From contig NC_092679.1 in assembly GCF_964355755.1 (NCBI RefSeq), positions 22,382,432-22,446,431 of the forward strand: DNA of 64,000 bases. Reading direction: 5' to 3'. The stretch comes from Antedon mediterranea (lineage: Eukaryota; Echinodermata; Crinoidea; Comatulida; Antedonidae). Positions 11,262 to 24,082 of the stretch are shown here, piece after piece. Position numbers and translations under genes: made by a program. How positions within the stretch are numbered: the stretch's first letter is position 1; every line of letters starts with the position of its first letter. The notes below the pieces were generated by a model that ran no database searches, was not told where the DNA came from, and was given only the letters and a program-made list of their open reading frames with translations.

Positions 11262-14200
11262 CTATTCCTTGGCATACAATTTCACCATCTCGGCACTGAC
11301 TTTCCATAGTTGTTTGTCTGCTTCTTCGTCTCGGGCTTGAGGGGCTGGCTCCATTCGTTCACAGTCACTACATTAGAAAAAAAATGTATATGAAATTGGC
11401 GAAATAGTTATTTAGTTTGCATTATGGTGATGTTGTGCAGACGTCGACGGGTATGACGACACGATTATGATGAGAATGATGACGACAATAGTGGTATTGG
11501 AAATATTGAAAGCAGATCGGATTTAGGAAGACGACGACGATAGTGCGGTCCAAGGACGACGACGGTGAGAGTGACGATGATGCCAGCGGGATTGAAGGCA
11601 CACTCGATTCACCAGGGACAAAAAGTAGTGAGCCCTCTATCGGCAGCCAATCGTTTTTGCACACGAGACAGTGTGGACAATTACCCGGAAGCAATTTTGT
11701 TTTGAAAAGTAAATCTTAGGTTTTTGCAAACTGGCCAATTGGAACTTTTGGTTTTATTTACTAATGAATAATTCATGAAAACCTTTGACAAGGCATCTAC
11801 GAACCACGTGATATTGTTTTTTAATCGACGAACCCATTATATTTGTGTGAAACAAGGGTGAATTACACCGATGTTTTTTAAACAATTTTAGGCTATTCGA
11901 ATGTTAAAATTTCGTCTAATTTGTTGAGGCTGTAATAAAACAACGCAATTTTTTGAGAAGGTGGGTTTTATAGTTTCTGAATATTTGATTTTTCAATAGT
12001 AGTTAATAAAAAAATCTCGTTGGGGTTATTTTTTATTTTTTTTTAATGGCTGCTTAAACATGTGCCTTCTTGGGTATTTCACTATTGAAAATGGAACACA
12101 TGGTTGTAGCTAAAATCATTTTTTACGCCATAAGATAAAAAATGTGGTTTTGTAAATTAATAAGGGCAACATATAATATATAGGAAAGCTGTTTTTAATC
12201 ATAAAACTCTACAAAGCCTCTTTTTTTTAATTTATAAATCAATATAGTCTAGGCCTAGTAGTACAGTAGGAGAGCCAGGCTTTAGCCTATAGTGGGGTAG
12301 TGCGTGCATTATTGGCGCGTGTTCATTGTCGGGCGCGCGTTGTTTTTAGGCCTAAGAAAATAAGTAAAATATACAAATATAATTAAATAATGATTATTAT
12401 TAATTGAATGTTGTTTTTTTTTTACAGACCACAGAGGATTGTTCTACATACTTCAATACAAATAGCATTAAATCAACAACAATTTCTTATGAGTCATATT
12501 AATTGCTCTGGCATATAATGTGAAAAAGCACTATTAATACTGTAATAATGGATATCTATAGATGTATTGCATGCCAAAAAGACATTTTATTTTTTAAAAA
12601 CTTTAACTTATCCTAATTTACTTATTTAAAGGTTCAAGTGGCGGTTGGTTGTTGTGCAGTAGTTTAATAAAGTTTAAATGTACATTTCAAATCGGCAAAT
12701 AAATAATGGTAATAGGCCTACAGTACTACAGTAAAGAAAATCTTTTCGAAGATTAGGCTTAGTACAAAAGATGTTAGCTAAGTTGATGTAGAAAACTTGT
12801 TGTCTGATTTTTAAGGTGAAATTTGTGATAATATTAAAAGTTAAAATGTTAATTGGTGTGTATTTGTATTTCATTTATTGCTCCATTATTATAATAAAAA
12901 GCAGGGAACCATGAAATTTCATTTTAGCTCCGATAAAAAGTAAACATTTTCAGCATATACTGTACTTAAATAAATCATATGTTAGTGACAGGTGACATTA
13001 ACAGATTTATTATGAGATTACTAGTAAGCCTACTAGTAGGTTTAGCTCTATTCATAAAAATAATGACATTATATACTGTACATTAATTAATTAGCCTAGC
13101 TAGGCCTAACTAATTTACTGATTTTTCAGTATTTTACCAAGTCAACCGTTCAGGCATGCAGACAGTCCTCACTTCACACTAATCTTCATAATTTTAAGAA
13201 AAATGAAAGTTCAGCACTTTATTTTAAAATTTATAAGCCCATATTATAAGATTCTGCATCATCCACTTAACAAGAACTAAAATCGAGAGCCCAGTGATAG
13301 AGCGCATCTTCCGACGTTCTCGTCGCCTAAGGAAACGAGTATTCCAGCCCTGCCGCGTCTTCCTAGGCCTACGCGCACCGCACTTTCGCTCAAAATACAC
13401 TATCTTCAACTCCTTATAGAATTTGTTTGAAAAATAACCCCAAGCTTATATTTGGAAATCTTTGAAAATGCATATAAGACTATATTATAGCGTTTTCAGA
13501 ATTTCATTTAAAAATTGCAAATTAATGTTAGCTATTTTAACAGATTAGTTAGTTTTCACTTTTTTGTTTTCGCCGTATGACTCGCTTTGTTTACGTTTAC
13601 ATTTGGCTTAGACGTTTATCTTAGAATTCGAATCAATTAATCCATAATCAACTAAAATTGCTATTGTTGTGGTTTTTGTTTAATATAAATGTTCTTAATA
13701 AACAGAAATAAATCAAACAACAATATAATTTAATATAAATCCGTTAAAAGGGAAATTTAGACAGCCTATAAAACACGGAAGTCAGAACTCGCGTCGCTCG
13801 AAATGCTCGGGAACTTTCTATTTATAGCCAATCGAAAAAGGCTCCGGCTAACTTAAACAATGAAAACGGCTCTCGGAACACTTAATGTCCCATTTTCGCT
13901 GTTTGACGTGGATGTGCACACTCGATTCACCAGGGACAAAAAGTAGTGAGCCCTCTATCGGCAGCCAATCGTTTTTGCACACGAGACAGTGTGGACAATT
14001 ACCCGGAAGCAATTTTGTTTTGAAAAGTAAATCTTAGGTTTTTGCAAACTGGCCAATTGGAACTTTTGGTTTTATTTACTAATGAATAATTCATGAAAAC
14101 CTTTGACAAGGCATCTACGAACCACGTGATATTGTTTTTTAATCGACGAACCCATTATATTTGTGTGAAACAAGGGTGAATTACACCGATGTTTTTTAAA

Positions 14201-17200
14201 CAATTTTAGGCTATTCGAATGTTAAAATTTCGTCTAATTTGTTGAGGCTGTAATAAAACAACGCAATTTTTTGAGAAGGTGGGTTTTATAGTTTCTGAAT
14301 ATTTGATTTTTCAATAGTAGTTAATAAAAAAATCTCGTTGGGGTTATTTTTTATTTTTTTTTAATGGCTGCTTAAACATGTGCCTTCTTGGGTATTTCAC
14401 TATTGAAAATGGAACACATGGTTGTAGCTAAAATCATTTTTTACGCCATAAGATAAAAAATGTGGTTTTGTAAATTAATAAGGGCAACATATAATATATA
14501 GGAAAGCTGTTTTTAATCATAAAACTCTACAAAGCCTCTTTTTTTTAATTTATAAATCAATATAGTCTAGGCCTAGTAGTACAGTAGGAGAGCCAGGCTT
14601 TAGCCTATAGTGGGGTAGTGCGTGCATTATTGGCGCGTGTTCATTGTCGGGCGCGCGTTGTTTTTAGGCCTAAGAAAATAAGTAAAATATACAAATATAA
14701 TTAAATAATGATTATTATTAATTGAATGTTGTTTTTTTTTTACAGACCACAGAGGATTGTTCTACATACTTCAATACAAATAGCATTAAATCAACAACAA
14801 TTTCTTATGAGTCATATTAATTGCTCTGGCATATAATGTGAAAAAGCACTATTAATACTGTAATAATGGATATCTATAGATGTATTGCATGCCAAAAAGA
14901 CATTTTATTTTTTAAAAACTTTAACTTATCCTAATTTACTTATTTAAAGGTTCAAGTGGCGGTTGGTTGTTGTGCAGTAGTTTAATAAAGTTTAAATGTA
15001 CATTTCAAATCGGCAAATAAATAATGGTAATAGGCCTACAGTACTACAGTAAAGAAAATCTTTTCGAAGATTAGGCTTAGTACAAAAGATGTTAGCTAAG
15101 TTGATGTAGAAAACTTGTTGTCTGATTTTTAAGGTGAAATTTGTGATAATATTAAAAGTTAAAATGTTAATTGGTGTGTATTTGTATTTCATTTATTGCT
15201 CCATTATTATAATAAAAAGCAGGGAACCATGAAATTTCATTTTAGCTCCGATAAAAAGTAAACATTTTCAGCATATACTGTACTTAAATAAATCATATGT
15301 TAGTGACAGGTGACATTAACAGATTTATTATGAGATTACTAGTAAGCCTACTAGTAGGTTTAGCTCTATTCATAAAAATAATGACATTATATACTGTACA
15401 TTAATTAATTAGCCTAGCTAGGCCTAACTAATTTACTGATTTTTCAGTATTTTACCAAGTCAACCGTTCAGGCATGCAGACAGTCCTCACTTCACACTAA
15501 TCTTCATAATTTTAAGAAAAATGAAAGTTCAGCACTTTATTTTAAAATTTATAAGCCCATATTATAAGATTCTGCATCATCCACTTAACAAGAACTAAAA
15601 TCGAGAGCCCAGTGATAGAGCGCATCTTCCGACGTTCTCGTCGCCTAAGGAAACGAGTATTCCAGCCCTGCCGCGTCTTCCTAGGCCTACGCGCACCGCA
15701 CTTTCGCTCAAAATACACTATCTTCAACTCCTTATAGAATTTGTTTGAAAAATAACCCCAAGCTTATATTTGGAAATCTTTGAAAATGCATATAAGACTA
15801 TATTATAGCGTTTTCAGAATTTCATTTAAAAATTGCAAATTAATGTTAGCTATTTTAACAGATTAGTTAGTTTTCACTTTTTTGTTTTCGCCGTATGACT
15901 CGCTTTGTTTACGTTTACATTTGGCTTAGACGTTTATCTTAGAATTCGAATCAATTAATCCATAATCAACTAAAATTGCTATTGTTGTGGTTTTTGTTTA
16001 ATATAAATGTTCTTAATAAACAGAAATAAATCAAACAACAATATAATTTAATATAAATCCGTTAAAAGGGAAATTTAGACAGCCTATAAAACACGGAAGT
16101 CAGAACTCGCGTCGCTCGAAATGCTCGGGAACTTTCTATTTATAGCCAATCGAAAAAGGCTCCGGCTAACTTAAACAATGAAAACGGCTCTCGGAACACT
16201 TAATGTCCCATTTTCGCTGTTTGACGTGGATGTGAAGGACGAGAATTGAGAGCGCGGTGACAGTAATACCCCTTTCATACCAAAACACCGGGGCGGAGTA
16301 TCTCCGGAGTTTTGCTTTGGGTGTGAAAGGGATATAAGAGTGAAGATGATGGTAGCGGTATGGAAGAAGGACGATGATGAAGACCCAGTGAGAGTAACGA
16401 TGATATTGACAGTGACGTTGTGATGACGATATTGACAGCGACGTTGATGACAACGATATTGACAGTGACGCTGATGATGACGATATTGACATTGACGCTG
16501 ATGATGACGATATTGACATTGACGCTGACGATTTATTTTATGTCTTTAGGCAATGTGGCCAAGGATTACCAATAGTGAATTAATCACTGTCCTATCAGAT
16601 AGGTGGTAATCCCCCTGATACAGGGGCTATTGTGTGAACCAGTTCACCGGGGTAACCCCCTACTCTTGGTGACGATGACGATGACGATATTGACAGTGAC
16701 GCGCGCTGGTGATGAAGATATTGACAATATTGGCAATATCGGGAGTACAGTAAGTGGCGATGTTGACGGTATTTGGAGTGTGAAGATGATTGTACGAATA
16801 CCGAAGGAAGATGATGTCAGAGGATGACGATGTCAGTGGACGATGATCATGGTGATATAAGGATGATGATGATGCTAATGACGATCTAGTGAGGAAGTTG
16901 CAATGTTTACTGCATGCCTGGTTCTCAATCCCACTAGTAGGCCTACACGCAACACAATAAGGACGTAACGCAACGTAACAATCGATGGATTATTTAAGCT
17001 TTCGCTTGCTAAAGGCTACAGCGTCGTACGACGAGACCCGACGAAACGTCTTGACTCGTCGGTGGTGTTGAGTTGAATCCTGACGATGCGAGTGTCGTCT
17101 TTCGATAGCGTCAGGCGTAGTCTTTAGGTCGTCGCGAGAACTTTAAACATGTTTAATTTTCTCGCGACAAGACGACTCGTCGGGCCTCGTCTACGGCGCT

Positions 17201-20200
17201 GTCTGAGTTGGCCTTTGTTGCGTCTACGTCCTAGCGTTGCGTCTTTAGTAGGAACCTTTACCTACCTGTAAAAATAGCCATTCTCATCGTCCAGGCTTTG
17301 CTCAACAGCGCAGTATATAGTCGTCTGGGCACCCATCTCGGAAGTACTAGCGATTAATGGTAACAAAATCGTAGCAACAACACGTTTTATTGGACTCAAG
17401 TAACGACAAATTTCGGTTGATACCAGGCCAGGATGAAGGGAATAACAAGTCACATTTGTTCCTGTAAAAAAAACAACATTGTATTAGGCCTAAAAGTATA
17501 CCTAAACAGAATGTTAAACAGTTAAAACATCCACCATAACAAACCTTTTTCGGCATCACACACCAATCACAAATATTGTTCACCGGGTCTACCTAAATCC
17601 TGGGAAAATGTTTAATTCAAGAACCGTTTTGCTCCTTTTTCGCCTGTCCATTTTCCAGAGAAAAACATGCCGCTCATGTCTGGATTGTAAATTTGCATAT
17701 CAACCTCTAATCATTTGGAATTATACTGAAACACAGCATATCAACATAATAAATTGTTTTTGTTACCTTTTAACATTCTCGCAAGTTCATTAGTGAACAT
17801 TATATTTGCCAACTTGCTTTGTCGATACGCTTTCAAGGGAGCGTAATTGTCAGCGGTCAGATTAATGTCATCAAAATGGATTTTTCCTTGTCTGTGTGCA
17901 AATGAAGAAACAGTAATGATGCGACTTGGTGCCGAGCTCTTAATCACATCCAGGAGGAGGTGAGTTAGCAAGAAGTGGCCTAGATGGTTGACACCGAACT
18001 GGAGCTCAAATCCGTCTGTTGTCTTTTGTGGAGAGCACATTGATACCCCTTAAAAGCAACATAACAGACCCGTTAGGCCATTAGGAAATGGTTGATGTGT
18101 GCTTTTCATCACTCTTTAAAAACCATAGATATAATACTACTAGATTAAAAGACAAACTGAGACCTAGAAAAGGTCTATTTCATTTCTATCATTTCCGTCG
18201 TATTTCATATTTAGAAGTTAAAATATCAAGTGGTAATCCTGAAGCATGTAGCAACAAGGTCAACAGCCATTAAGTCGCGTGCTACAATGCATAGTGATAC
18301 CGGACCGACAGACAAACAGACCGACAGACAGACGGATCGACCGACATAGTGAACTATACTGACCGAAATTACTGAACATGTTTAAAAATGTTGAAATGTT
18401 TAAAAACATTTATATTTTTTTAATTTACACGTGCGTAGCCTGTCACTTTTGACGTGCTCGTATAACGTAATTTCGAGTTGAAAAGTAAGTCAAGAAAACA
18501 GAAATCGGGCAAAAAGAGTGCGCAATAACATTTAACGCGCAGTACGCGCGCAAAAATCTGCGCACTCATGGCAATTTTGTAAACGCTTAAAAATGCCTGA
18601 AACGTACTCTTATTTCATCGAAAATAAATTTTGAAAATTTTAAGCGCGCTTACGCATGTGTTACATGCGCTACGCACGTAATTGTATTGCCATATGATGA
18701 TTTATGCCCTGAAATTTATGAGTACCAAATTTTATTTAATTGTGATTCATGGTTGTTAAGATATGATTACAAACGTGATTTCGTTAAATCGTGCGTAGAC
18801 CGCGTAATTTTTTTATTGCGCACCGTGAAAACATAACCACATCGATTCCTGGCCATAAGGAATATTCTGTGAAAAATTGACTTAGCTAGATTAAACTGAT
18901 ATCAAGATAAGGTCATAAAGCGATAAAACAGACAGACAGACAGACAGACCGACAGACAGACCGACAGACAGACAGACAGACCGACCGACCGACATAGTGA
19001 ACTATAGAGTCGCTTCCACGCGACTAAAAACCGAGAACGCGATGTTCCGAATTCCTTGCAAGCGCATAACTGTCAAATATCCAATTAGCTTATAAAATAG
19101 ACAATCATCAATCGACTGTCGATCGGAAACAATCGGACAGACAGACAGACAAACTGAAACTGACCTGCATTGTTTATGAGAATGTTTACTGGTGATTCTT
19201 TTTCGATGATTAATTTAGCAAATGACCGTATGGATTTAAAAGATGCAAGGTCCAGCCGTTCCACAGTCAGAGCTCCAACACCCTTCCCGGATGATTCCGT
19301 CAGAATTTCATCAACTGCTCTTTTACCTTTGGTGACGTCACGACAGGCTAGGATGACCTTCGCGCCTGCATAAATAAATACAAATATAAGAGAGATTGTA
19401 ATTACAATCAAGTGCTAAATAATAACATTTACTAAGGGAATTAATACATGCTCTCATAGCAGTTACTGGTATAGCTCTGAATAAAACACGGTAGGTCAAA
19501 GAAACAATGTTGAGGGTATCTATACTAAACGTTTCCAGTACTACACTATAGAAATGGCGGGTTTAAATAAATAAAAATATTGATGGTCTAATAATAACAA
19601 TTATTTTACTATAGCGATGAAAATAAACATACCGCGACGCACTAGATCCCTGGCCGTCTCCTTCCCAATACCCGTATTTGCTCCGGTTATAATCACAACC
19701 TTTCCGTCCAATCTTGTGTTGCTGCAGTACCTCTTTCTGACCAATCGCCTTCTTAGCATTAATATCAATACACCTGTAATAATTGTAATGCAATGAGGAC
19801 GTTTCATAAATAATTTGATTTCTTTAATTTATAGAATGATGATTCTGATGCAATGATATCGATCAATATCAATTATCATTGTAAAAAATAGAGGTTTTAA
19901 ATGTCTCCTTCCGTGGCTGTTGTTATATACCTATAATTGTCGAAGATGTCTTATTTATCTTAGTGAATGATACGGTGTCTGACGATAGGGCGAATTGCAA
20001 ATTACGTCCTGGCATCATTGGTAACGCCTCTACACGACAATTCCTATTTTATCCCTAAACTAACTTTCTGTGATTGTGAATCCCAAGACTAAACACAAAG
20101 CGCATAATGGATTAGTATTATTGGCCTAATAATAATATAGTAGTAATAATAATATGACGAAAGGCATGATAACTTACATGCAATTGCTAGTGACGTCATC

Positions 20201-20232
20201 AGTAACTTTAAGGCACAGCAGTCGAAAAACAT
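11262..20232 (-). CDS. RDH: Retinol dehydrogenase-like SDR (RDH11-14 type)
   Basis: Six coding exons: 20178-20232, 19633-19773, 19165-19365, 17767-18048, 17266-17461 and 11262-11367. All introns are GT-AG, phases agree, and the join gives 326 aa, the usual size for RDH11-14. Residues 10-26 form an N-terminal membrane anchor followed by a basic stretch. The Rossmann cofactor motif TGANTGIG is at 48-55, NNAG at 130-133, the serine of ITVSS at 180-181, and the catalytic YRQSK at 207-211. The C-terminus ([14 protein letters not shown]) is typical of the RDH11-14 group. Family members use NADP(H) to interconvert retinal and retinol, or reduce other aldehydes, at ER or mitochondrial membranes; substrate is not provable here. 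An in-frame ATG at 20298 could add 22 residues. The last intron (5.9 kb) contains the 2318-bp duplication. Confidence 0.93.
11598..13915. repeat. 2318-bp tandem duplication, copy 1
   Basis: Lies in the last intron of the RDH gene. It is followed immediately by a second copy at a constant offset of 2318 bases, and every stretch compared by eye was identical. The unit begins CACTCGATTCACCAGGGACA and ends TTTGACGTGGATGTG. Only one base is shared at the junction. The left flank (11422-11597) is a GACGAC/GATGATG-rich simple sequence. It contains no supported exon; the 61- and 66-codon minus frames within it are repeated in the second copy. Confidence 0.95.
13916..16233. repeat. 2318-bp tandem duplication, copy 2
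   Basis: Direct repeat of 11598-13915 in the same orientation. Beyond its end the sequence changes to AAGGACGAGAATTGAGAGCG and then to GATGATATTGACAGTGACG simple repeats, so both outer flanks are GAT/GAC-rich. Apparent identity over 2.3 kb of intron implies either a very recent duplication or an assembly artefact. Confidence 0.95.
16380..16530. repeat. Minisatellite GATGATGACGATATTGACA
   Basis: About 27-bp units built on GACGATATTGACAGTGACGT and CATTGACGCTGATGATGACG, with related pieces at 16670-16720. The serine-rich minus frame of 117 codons is encoded by these repeats and is not a gene. Confidence 0.75.
16918..17258. mobile_element. Family A MITE interrupted by a second MITE
   Basis: The outer element shows the family A ends (TGGTTCTCAATCCCACTAG on the left; CTAGCGTTGCGTCTTTAGTA then GGAACC on the right). 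Inside it, about 17011-17214, sits another element whose ends are inverted copies: AAAGGCTACAGCGTCGTACG on the left and, reversed, AAAGGCCAACTCAGACAGCG on the right, both followed by GACGAG and CCCGACGA. The outer right end stops only a few bases before the splice donor of RDH exon 5 (17260-17265). Confidence 0.7.
18250..19028 (+). mobile_element. Family C element, long copy
   Basis: It starts AACAAGGTCAACAGCCATTA and AGTCGCGTGCTACAATGCAT, has two blocks of GACA/GACC repeats ending CCGACATAGTGAACTAT, and ends GTCGCTTCCACGCGACTAAA. Shorter copies lacking the 650-bp centre are at 35713-35831 (plus) and 52617-52730 (minus). The CG-rich ends TAGTCGCG / CGCGACTA are inverted repeats. It lies in the intron between RDH exons 3 and 4. 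Confidence 0.65.
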
Positions 20233-20868
20233 CTTGATCGATTCTTTGATGATCTGCCTTGATGATGTCGATAATCTCCGATCACAGCAACTAAACATTT
20301 GATAATAGACCTAGTGCAGATCTTTAATCTCTATTAATGAAATATCTCAAATTAATTGAGGGCGTTTTCTGAGGACTGATATTACCAAACATCATTCATA
20401 ATTTGGTAGATAATTAAGTTTTTGATCAAAGCACAATAAAAAACGAAGTCTGTGAAGTCTCAATAGGCGTAGATATAGCATTTGGCTTGCATCTACGCGT
20501 AGACGTAGACATAGTCACTGCGTAAAAAAAGATCATTTCATCTAACAGCTGTAAATATCAGCGATAGACCTATATACACAGATAAGTTTTCACGCTAAAT
20601 CGTCTATAATTGCCGTAGGCCTAATACTGTAAATGAGTCCAGGTTCGAAATTTAGCCCGTCGTACGTGTAGGATTCAGTAAAATTTAGCCAAATACCGAA
20701 GACCACTTTGTACCATTATGAATCATTGGCGTTCCATAAATATTGAGAATTGACGATTGCGTTATGGTTTCATCAAGTCAAACATCGGCTTTTATGTAGG
20801 ATTGGCATAGGCATAACTATAATTATTTTCGTTGCGATATTATTTTGATGATTCTTTTAGTTTCCAGG

Positions 20869-21082
20869 TAAAGCGTGGTTCCCACTAGAACGCAACGCAG
20901 CGACGTATCGACGCAAAGTGATTTAGGCCTATTGCGTATCACAAGTGGAAACCGACGAAGCAACAGTGCTGCAAAAATCGCAGGTTTTATTTCACGCAGG
21001 CGGAAACACAATTATTGGAAGGGCATTTTCTTACGTTGCGTCTTTTGCATTACGTAACGTCGCTAGTGGGAACCACGCTCTT
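20869..21082. mobile_element. Family A MITE, variant with AAATCGCAGG core
   Basis: Ends are AAGCGTGGTTCCCACTAGAA and, reversed, GAGCGTGGTTCCCACTAG. The interior carries GCAACAGTGCTGCAAAAATC and TTGGAAGGGCATT, shared with the copy at 48384-48592 but not with the commoner short form. Non-coding. Confidence 0.75.
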
Positions 21083-22034
21083 AGGGAGCTACAATTGTCT
21101 GTTGATAATCTAGTAGTTTGCCGCCCTCCTTCTTGTTGAACCATGTTTGGTGCATGCCAATGTTATAAATCTTGATACAGAGTTTTGAGGTATATAGGCC
21201 TACTGTATTTATTTTTCCGGTATTTAAACCAGACAATTTTTGTTGTCTCTGCGCAACCGATGAAATCCTTCCTCTACGTATGTCGTGTTGTGTGAACAGG
21301 ATTTTGATAGGGTCATATGCTCTTTCACAATGGTCAGAGATGACAGGCGTTCAATTGATGATGACGGTGCGTGTTTTAATAAATAGTGTGTGCGTACAAG
21401 CGCCGATGAAAATAATATGGCATACGCTCACGGGTTTTAATTAGTAGTATATTCAAAGCTGCAATATTTTACCATCATAAACTTGAGGAGGTCGTTTCAT
21501 ACTATTTGAACCACAATCGATAAAATAATACAATATAAGCTATGTCGAGGCTGTTGGTAGGCTGCAGAGAACATTACTTTGTAGATAATAACATGGCCAC
21601 CATGACAACGACCGGTATATGAACAACCAATGGATGTAATAACTCGGAAAATATAATTTATATCATAATATAAATTATCGATTGAGCACAACATTTGATA
21701 GTGAAATTCTGTAACTTTAATAAAAGGTAGAACGCCCCCAACTATTATGGATAAAAAGGCCCCATTATGGATATGATATTATGGCCTGCAAATTTCACTA
21801 ACTCTATTCGGCCTAACGTTTGATTAAATGTCAGTAAAAAAAAAAAGGATATCGTATCATTATTTAATGTAATAAGCTGGCGGAGTAAGATTACTCAAAT
21901 GCCTTATTACTTACAGCATGTGAACGGATCGATAGATCCAACTTCGGTGTAATGCGTTAAAAACGATATGAAAATCACACACTTGACTACTATGAATGGT
22001 AATTTTGAATGATGATTGGGGCGGGGGGGGGGGG

Positions 22035-22770
22035 GGGGCGATGATGATGATGATGGAAGATGGTGGTGCTACGGATAGGAGGACGGTAATTCAATAATGG
22101 TGATAGTGACGATGATGACGGTGATGATTATGATGATGATTATAATGATGATGACAATGATGTTGATGATGACGATGATAGTGATGATGATGATGATTAT
22201 AATGATGGTGATTATGAGGATGATGATGATGATGATAATGATGTTGATGGTGATTATGAGGATGATGATGATGATGATAATGATGTTGATGATGACGATG
22301 ATAGTGATAATGATGACGATAATGATGATGGTGATTGAGGATGATGATGATGATGATAATGATGTTGATGGTGATTATGATGATGATGGTGATTATGATA
22401 ATGATGATGATAATGATAATGATTATGATGATTACTATTATGATGATGATGACGGTCATGATGATGGTGATGGTGATGATGATGATGATAATGAAGGTGA
22501 TAATGATGATGATGATGATGGTGATGGTGATTATGAGGATGATGATAATGATGCTGATGGTGATTATGAGGATGATGATGATAATGATGTTGATGGGGAT
22601 GATGATGATAATGATGATGATAATGATGTTGATGGGGATGATGATGATAATGATGTTGATGGTGGTGATGATGGATAATGATGATGATTATGGTGATGAT
22701 GAAAATGATGATGAGGGGGAAAGGAGGAGAATGGTAATGCCATGGTGATGATGTTGATGAGGATGACGAT
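22035..22770. repeat. GAT-rich microsatellite array (about 0.7 kb)
   Basis: Nearly pure (GAT)n with interruptions such as GTTGATGGTGATTATGAGGA repeated several times, so a higher-order unit of 40-60 bp has amplified inside the trinucleotide array. Long Asp/Met/His frames on both strands are artefacts of the repeat. Confidence 0.95.
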
Positions 22771-23628
22771 GTGCTGCTTTCTGTATGTGTTTCACCTTGT
22801 ACCGTGAACTATAAAGCGTACACATTGGCTCTGTTTACTGGCATTAAAAATATGATATTGTGATATATATCGACGATTATGATGATGAGTCTTAAAGATT
22901 GATATGACGACGATGATGTGACAATCACATGACATGGTAAAAAATAAAAAAATATTGATTACACTCATAATTTGTAATGTTACTACTGGTTTCTATTAAG
23001 CCAAGCCAAGTACTATAGAACATATTAATATCCATCGTTTTAAGTGATTGGCACATGCGCATAAGGAAATACCCATTCTACACAGATTAATACGAATATA
23101 TGAATCCCTCTAGGGCTTACTATATAATTATAATATTGGGAGCTAATGGAAGTTGGCATCAAATTTACAGTACACTTCCCAACAATCTTTGCATTATGCT
23201 TTTGCATTAAGCGAGAACATTTCAACTTATTATCTCGACGACCAAAACAAAACCGCAACTAGAGGACGGTACGTTATTATGACAACGATTGGATAGTTTT
23301 CGGTAATTAATTCAGTTAAATCTTCGATTATCTTTTTTTTTTAATTTATTCTTCGAAAAGGTACCGTACGTTGTTATATCCGTCCCATATACGGAAGGAT
23401 TGCGTGTGTATAACGGCTTTTCATCCGCGTGTGATTTGGAATTGTACGATGAGCCTACTGCGACGCATAAACATTGCTGCCTTGGACGGTTAAATAGACA
23501 ATCACGGTTAATCGAAAATCAATCATTATAATCAACGTGACAATATCAATTGTTTTGCGATTGAATGATGTAAATTACTGCTATTGGGCAAATTTCCGGA
23601 AGCGGATTTCTCTAGAGAGCCTCGGATG

Positions 23629-23636
23629 TATAAAAA
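23629..23636 (+). promoter_or_regulatory. TATA box, putative ankyrin gene promoter
   Basis: TATAAAAA, followed about 30 bases later by a stretch with no repeats and a strong splice donor GTAAGT at 23742-23747. This could be the start of a roughly 80-base non-coding first exon that splices to the acceptor TTTCTTTCAG ending at 26445, upstream of the ankyrin ATG. Inferred from spacing and signals only. Confidence 0.4.
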
Positions 23637-24082
23637 GACAATTTGATGAATCGATAGTAAATTTCACGCTCAAGACATACTCATCTACCTAAAAGCACCA
23701 TCGCAGATAGCATCAACGATAGTATCTATAGGCTTGCAAAAGTAAGTAATGATTTAATTTATCATAAAAGCTTACTTTTATTTTCTATAGTTTTTTAGGC
23801 CTATTTTAACTATTATCAAAATAACGGTAAGAAAGTTTTTCTCTCCAGTGACATTTAGCATACAATCGGATCAATGTTGCAATATAATTTACAATATTAT
23901 ACAGAAAGAATTTAAAATTAATTAAATATATAAAATAATTGTTTTCTTATAATCAATGTGCTGCCGTGTGTGTGTCAAATAATGCCAGTCCGATAAAATA
24001 CCCTTACCAGATAAAAAGGCCGGGCTATGCGCGCTATATCTTGGCATGTAGATCTACTCTTATAAAAGTATAATTTCTGTGT

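Larger units (their letters stand above)
20299..23628. other. Intergenic region between divergent RDH and ankyrin genes
   Basis: No coding exon found. It contains a family A MITE variant (20869-21082), a poly-G run (22023-22038) and a long GAT-rich array (22035-22770). Promoters for the minus-strand RDH gene (near 20.3 kb) and plus-strand ankyrin gene (near 23.63 kb) should lie at its ends. Confidence 0.5.

Noticed and set aside
12240-12360. CG-rich patch (GGCGCGTGTTCATTGTCGGG) as a possible promoter
   Set aside because: Short, inside an intron, present in both duplicate copies, with no exon nearby.
13224-15727. Arg-rich 61-codon minus frames repeated at 2318-base distance
   Set aside because: Identical because they lie in the tandem duplication; no domain, no splice context, and the region is intronic to RDH.
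19170-19373. Plus-strand frame of 67 codons
   Set aside because: Antisense shadow of RDH exon 3.
22091-22748. Long His/Ile, Asp and Met-rich frames on both strands
   Set aside because: They are translations of a GAT/ATC microsatellite.
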